Source of the DNA: Acidobacteriota bacterium
GTDB taxonomy: Bacteria; Acidobacteriota; UBA6911
Reading direction: 5' to 3'
NCBI GenBank assembly: GCA_016929335.1
Contig: JAFGIY010000179.1
Location: forward strand, 1-64,000
DNA length: 64,000 nucleotides
Shown here in pieces: positions 61,880 to 64,000 of this stretch. Each line of letters opens with the position of its first letter. Position 1 is the first letter of the stretch. The position numbers were made by a program, and so were the translations under genes. The notes under the pieces were generated by a model that saw only the letters and a list, made by a program, of their open reading frames with translations, made no database searches and was not told the DNA's origin.

Positions 61880-63484
61880 TTACAGCTTCAACATGGATAC
61901 TTTCAGAACGCCGTCGATCTGACGCAGTTGAGATAAAACTTCCTTCCCTGCCTCTCCGTCAATGCTGACAAAGGAGACGGCTTTGCCGCCTCTCTGGTTT
62001 CTGCTCCACTGCATGGCCGCGATGTTGATTCCGTTTGCCCCGAGCAGCGTGCCGATTTTTCCGATAATGCCGGGCCTGTCCGTGTTGTGCAGAGCGATAA
62101 TGAAAGGCGTTGGCTCGAAATCGAGCCTATAGCCGAAGAAATCCACGATTCTGAGTTCTTCTTTTGCAAATACCGTGCCGGAAATAGATTGCTCTTTTTT
62201 CTTGGTGAAGAACTTGACGGTTATGAGATTCGTGTATTTATCAAGATGCGAGCTTTTGCTCTCGATCAGCTCGATTCCCATGTTCTTGGCAATAAGCTCC
62301 GCATTCACGAAGTTTACTTTTTCGCTGGTTATGGGATCTAGAAAACCCTTTAAAACCGAGAGCGACATAATCCTGGTTTCTTTATCCACGAGATCGCCGG
62401 AGTAGACAATCTCCAGTTTTTCAACCGTTTCCTTTTCCGCCTGGTAGTAAATCTTGCCCAGCATTTCAGCCAGAATGATATAAGGCTTCAGCTGAGCGAG
62501 GTCGCCGGATTCCAGCGGAGGCATGTTAACAGCGACGACCATTTCGCCCTTCAAAGCCTCGGCAACCAGTTTTGTGATTGCAGTGCCGACATTATAGTTC
62601 GCTTCTTCCGTCGAAGCTCCAAGATGGGGCGTAATGACAACGTTGTCCAATTCCAGCAGTGGATTCTTATACGTTTGCTGTTCCGGCGGTTTGTCGTAGC
62701 CCGGCTCCGGATCCAGTACGTCGATGCCGGCCGCGGCGACGTGCCCGCTTTTAAGGGCTTCACAGAGAGCCTTTTCATTGATCAATCCGCCCCTGGCCGC
62801 GTTGACGATCTTCACGCCGCTCTTGCATTTCTTCAGCTGCTCCGCGCCCACCATGCCATAGGTTTCTTCGTTCTTGGGCGTATGGATGGTGATGAGATCC
62901 GCCTGCCGAAGCAGATCATCGAGCGTTTCGCATTTTTCAACACCGTTTCTCTTGAATTTTTCATCGGTGATGTAGGGATCGTAGGCGATGGCTCGCATGT
63001 TGGCTCCCTTCAGCTTCCGGGCGACGATGGATCCGATCCTGCCGAGACCGATGATGCCAACGGTCTTTTCATCGAGCTCTCTGCCGATGAATTTGTTTCT
63101 TCGGAAATCCAGTCTTTTGGAGGCCGCGTTTGCCTGCGGTATATTCCGGAAAAGGCAATAGGCGAGCCCGATAGCCAGCTCCGCTGCCGCCATGGTGTTG
63201 CTCTCGGGTGTATTGACGACAATGATGCCTTTTTGAGTGCATGCGGGCACGTCGATATTGTCTATTCCGTTACCTGCTCTGCCTGCAACCTTCAGGTTGA
63301 TCCCTTTTTCAATCAGCTCCCTATTTACCTTCGTAACGCTTCTGACAATGATGGCATCATAGTCCGGAATTATTTCCAGCAGCTCCGGATGTGAAATCCC
63401 ATATCTTATATCCACGTCAAAACCGCATCCGCGGAGGTAATTTACGCCTTCGTCGGCAATTCTTTCGGTAACAATGATTCTCAT
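61880..63484 (-). CDS. serA: D-3-phosphoglycerate dehydrogenase
   Basis: 534 residues: long form with C-terminal ACT domain. NAD site G-L-G-R-I-G-S-I-V-A-R; catalytic region A-R-G-G-L-I-N-E, D-V-L-D-P-E-P and T-P-H-L-G-A-S-T-E-E. The intervening domain (about 320-450) and the ACT domain (N-T-D-R-P-G-I-I-G-K-I-G) are intact, so feedback by serine is possible. It oxidises 3-phosphoglycerate, the first step of serine synthesis. The divergent neighbour is a phosphoglycerate mutase, and a glucosyl-3-phosphoglycerate synthase fusion lies 27 kb away; all act on 3-phosphoglycerate. Confidence 0.93.
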   Translation of the reverse strand: MRIIVTERIADEGVNYLRGCGFDVDIRYGISHPELLEIIPDYDAIIVRSVTKVNRELIEKGINLKVAGRAGNGIDNIDVPACTQKGIIVVNTPESNTMAAAELAIGLAYCLFRNIPQANAASKRLDFRRNKFIGRELDEKTVGIIGLGRIGSIVARKLKGANMRAIAYDPYITDEKFKRNGVEKCETLDDLLRQADLITIHTPKNEETYGMVGAEQLKKCKSGVKIVNAARGGLINEKALCEALKSGHVAAAGIDVLDPEPGYDKPPEQQTYKNPLLELDNVVITPHLGASTEEANYNVGTAITKLVAEALKGEMVVAVNMPPLESGDLAQLKPYIILAEMLGKIYYQAEKETVEKLEIVYSGDLVDKETRIMSLSVLKGFLDPITSEKVNFVNAELIAKNMGIELIESKSSHLDKYTNLITVKFFTKKKEQSISGTVFAKEELRIVDFFGYRLDFEPTPFIIALHNTDRPGIIGKIGTLLGANGINIAAMQWSRNQRGGKAVSFVSIDGEAGKEVLSQLRQIDGVLKVSMLKL

Positions 63485-63816
63485 AATTGGATTGCCCCTA
63501 TCCGTTTTGTCTTATTGTTTGAAGCATCGAGCTTACGGTCCCGCATTTTATTGGATGCCGGAAAGTCAATATATATCGCGGGCGCGTATACGGGAGCAAG
63601 CCGGAAATTCAGACGATCCCCGGGAGCGAAGCATTTGGAGTGCGGCAGCTTGCCGCCGCCTTTCCGGCTGATGAAAAGACAGAGGCGAAAACACAACGTC
63701 GGCAGCAGATTCACAGGAGACAACGCTGTTGACACAGATCATACTCAAAGATAGGCTGAAACGGGGTTGATGCCGTTGATGAATTCGATTGAATGCCAAT
63801 TCCCAGGAGTTTGACC
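63485..63816. other. Divergent intergenic region serA/apgM
   Basis: 332 bp between the start of serA and that of the mutase gene. It holds the promoters and a palindromic repeat (63631-63665); no other gene is seen. Confidence 0.6.
63631..63665. repeat. Copy of the TTTGGAGTGCGGC palindromic repeat
   Basis: GCATTTGGAGTGCGGCAGC is followed by TTGCCGCCGC, giving a GCGGCA/TGCCGC hairpin. It matches the left half of the element at 48186-48289. Confidence 0.65.
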
Positions 63817-64000
63817 ATGAAATATGCGCTGCTTGTCGGCGATGGAATGGCCGATTGGCCGATACCGGAACTGAATAACCGCACTCCGCTTGAGTGTGCC
63901 CAGACACCGAATATGGATCGGATTGTCGCGATGGGGACGATCGGAATGGTTTCGACCATTCCTTCCGGCATGCAGCCGGGGAGTGATGTGGCCAACCTGG
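63817..64000 (+). CDS. apgM: 2,3-bisphosphoglycerate-independent phosphoglycerate mutase (partial)
   Basis: Only the first 61 codons are inside the window; the gene runs off the edge. CAGGAG precedes the ATG. The sequence M-K-Y-A-L-L-V-G-D-G-M-A-D-W-P is the N-terminus of the archaeal-type mutase (alkaline-phosphatase fold), with metal-binding D-G-M-A-D, L-N-N-R-T-P-L, A-Q-T-P-N-M-D and the Ser nucleophile in P-G-S-D-V-A-N-L. It interconverts 3- and 2-phosphoglycerate in glycolysis or gluconeogenesis. It lies divergent from serA. Confidence 0.9.
   Translation, partial: MKYALLVGDGMADWPIPELNNRTPLECAQTPNMDRIVAMGTIGMVSTIPSGMQPGSDVANL

Overview
The window looks like a chromosome segment of an uncultured, probably anaerobic or facultative bacterium of mid GC content. 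It combines a large set of exported esterases and plant-polysaccharide enzymes with Tat-exported redox proteins, a tungsten-type aldehyde:ferredoxin oxidoreductase, an orphan TrpB2, a DUF169 protein and archaeal-type phosphoglycerate mutase. That mixture fits Acidobacteriota, or a neighbouring Desulfobacterota-like lineage. This assignment is an inference from gene content: no rRNA or ribosomal marker is present, and I see no tRNA or CRISPR array.

Region by region. 1-2.4 kb is a gene graveyard (SnoaL-like and alpha/beta-hydrolase remnants) with a small ribbon-helix-helix/toxin-like pair. 2.4-4.1 kb holds an exported transglutaminase-like protein. 4.5-9.7 kb is a five-gene minus-strand operon: four secreted serine hydrolases of four different families and a terminal 2x[4Fe-4S] ferredoxin. 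9.8-28.7 kb continues the depolymerisation island with more esterases, a cupin, a GH43 arabinanase-like enzyme, a CE1 feruloyl-esterase-like enzyme, a parallel beta-helix protein, an M28-like peptidase, a GH3 beta-xylosidase-like enzyme and two esterase ghosts. Three promoter regions of this island carry near-identical palindromes, GTCACA-N4-TGTGAC, which probably define a small regulon whose regulator is not in the window. 29-34 kb has TrpB2, DUF169, a family-4 uracil-DNA glycosylase with an extra C-terminal domain, and unknown secreted proteins. 34.4-38.8 kb has a USP-glucosyl-3-phosphoglycerate synthase fusion followed by a tandem-HD protein whose second HD domain resembles SpoT/RelA ppGpp hydrolases.

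38.9-52.7 kb is the most unusual part. A tungsten AOR diverges from a gene interrupted by one in-frame TGA, which I read as a selenocysteine codon: the product is an exported 587-residue UGSC-like selenoprotein with a U-W-G-C motif at residues 135-138. Next come a Tat-exported four-cluster Fe-S protein, a Tat-exported sugar-isomerase-like protein, a TPR protein, and a set made of a secreted protein with an IRG-type leader, an outer-membrane beta-barrel and a C39-peptidase lipoprotein, reminiscent of functional-amyloid (Fap) export. A Tat-exported flavoprotein plus a tetraheme cytochrome c closes the region.

52.7-64 kb is more housekeeping-like: a methyltransferase, a multi-S1-domain protein, a membrane-anchored MutS-type ATPase, an ABC-2 exporter, monomeric isocitrate dehydrogenase, SerA, and the start of phosphoglycerate mutase at the window edge.

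Dispersed palindromic repeats of at least five kinds sit in the intergenic spaces. Several run into gene ends and supply stop codons, C-termini or a ribosome-binding site.
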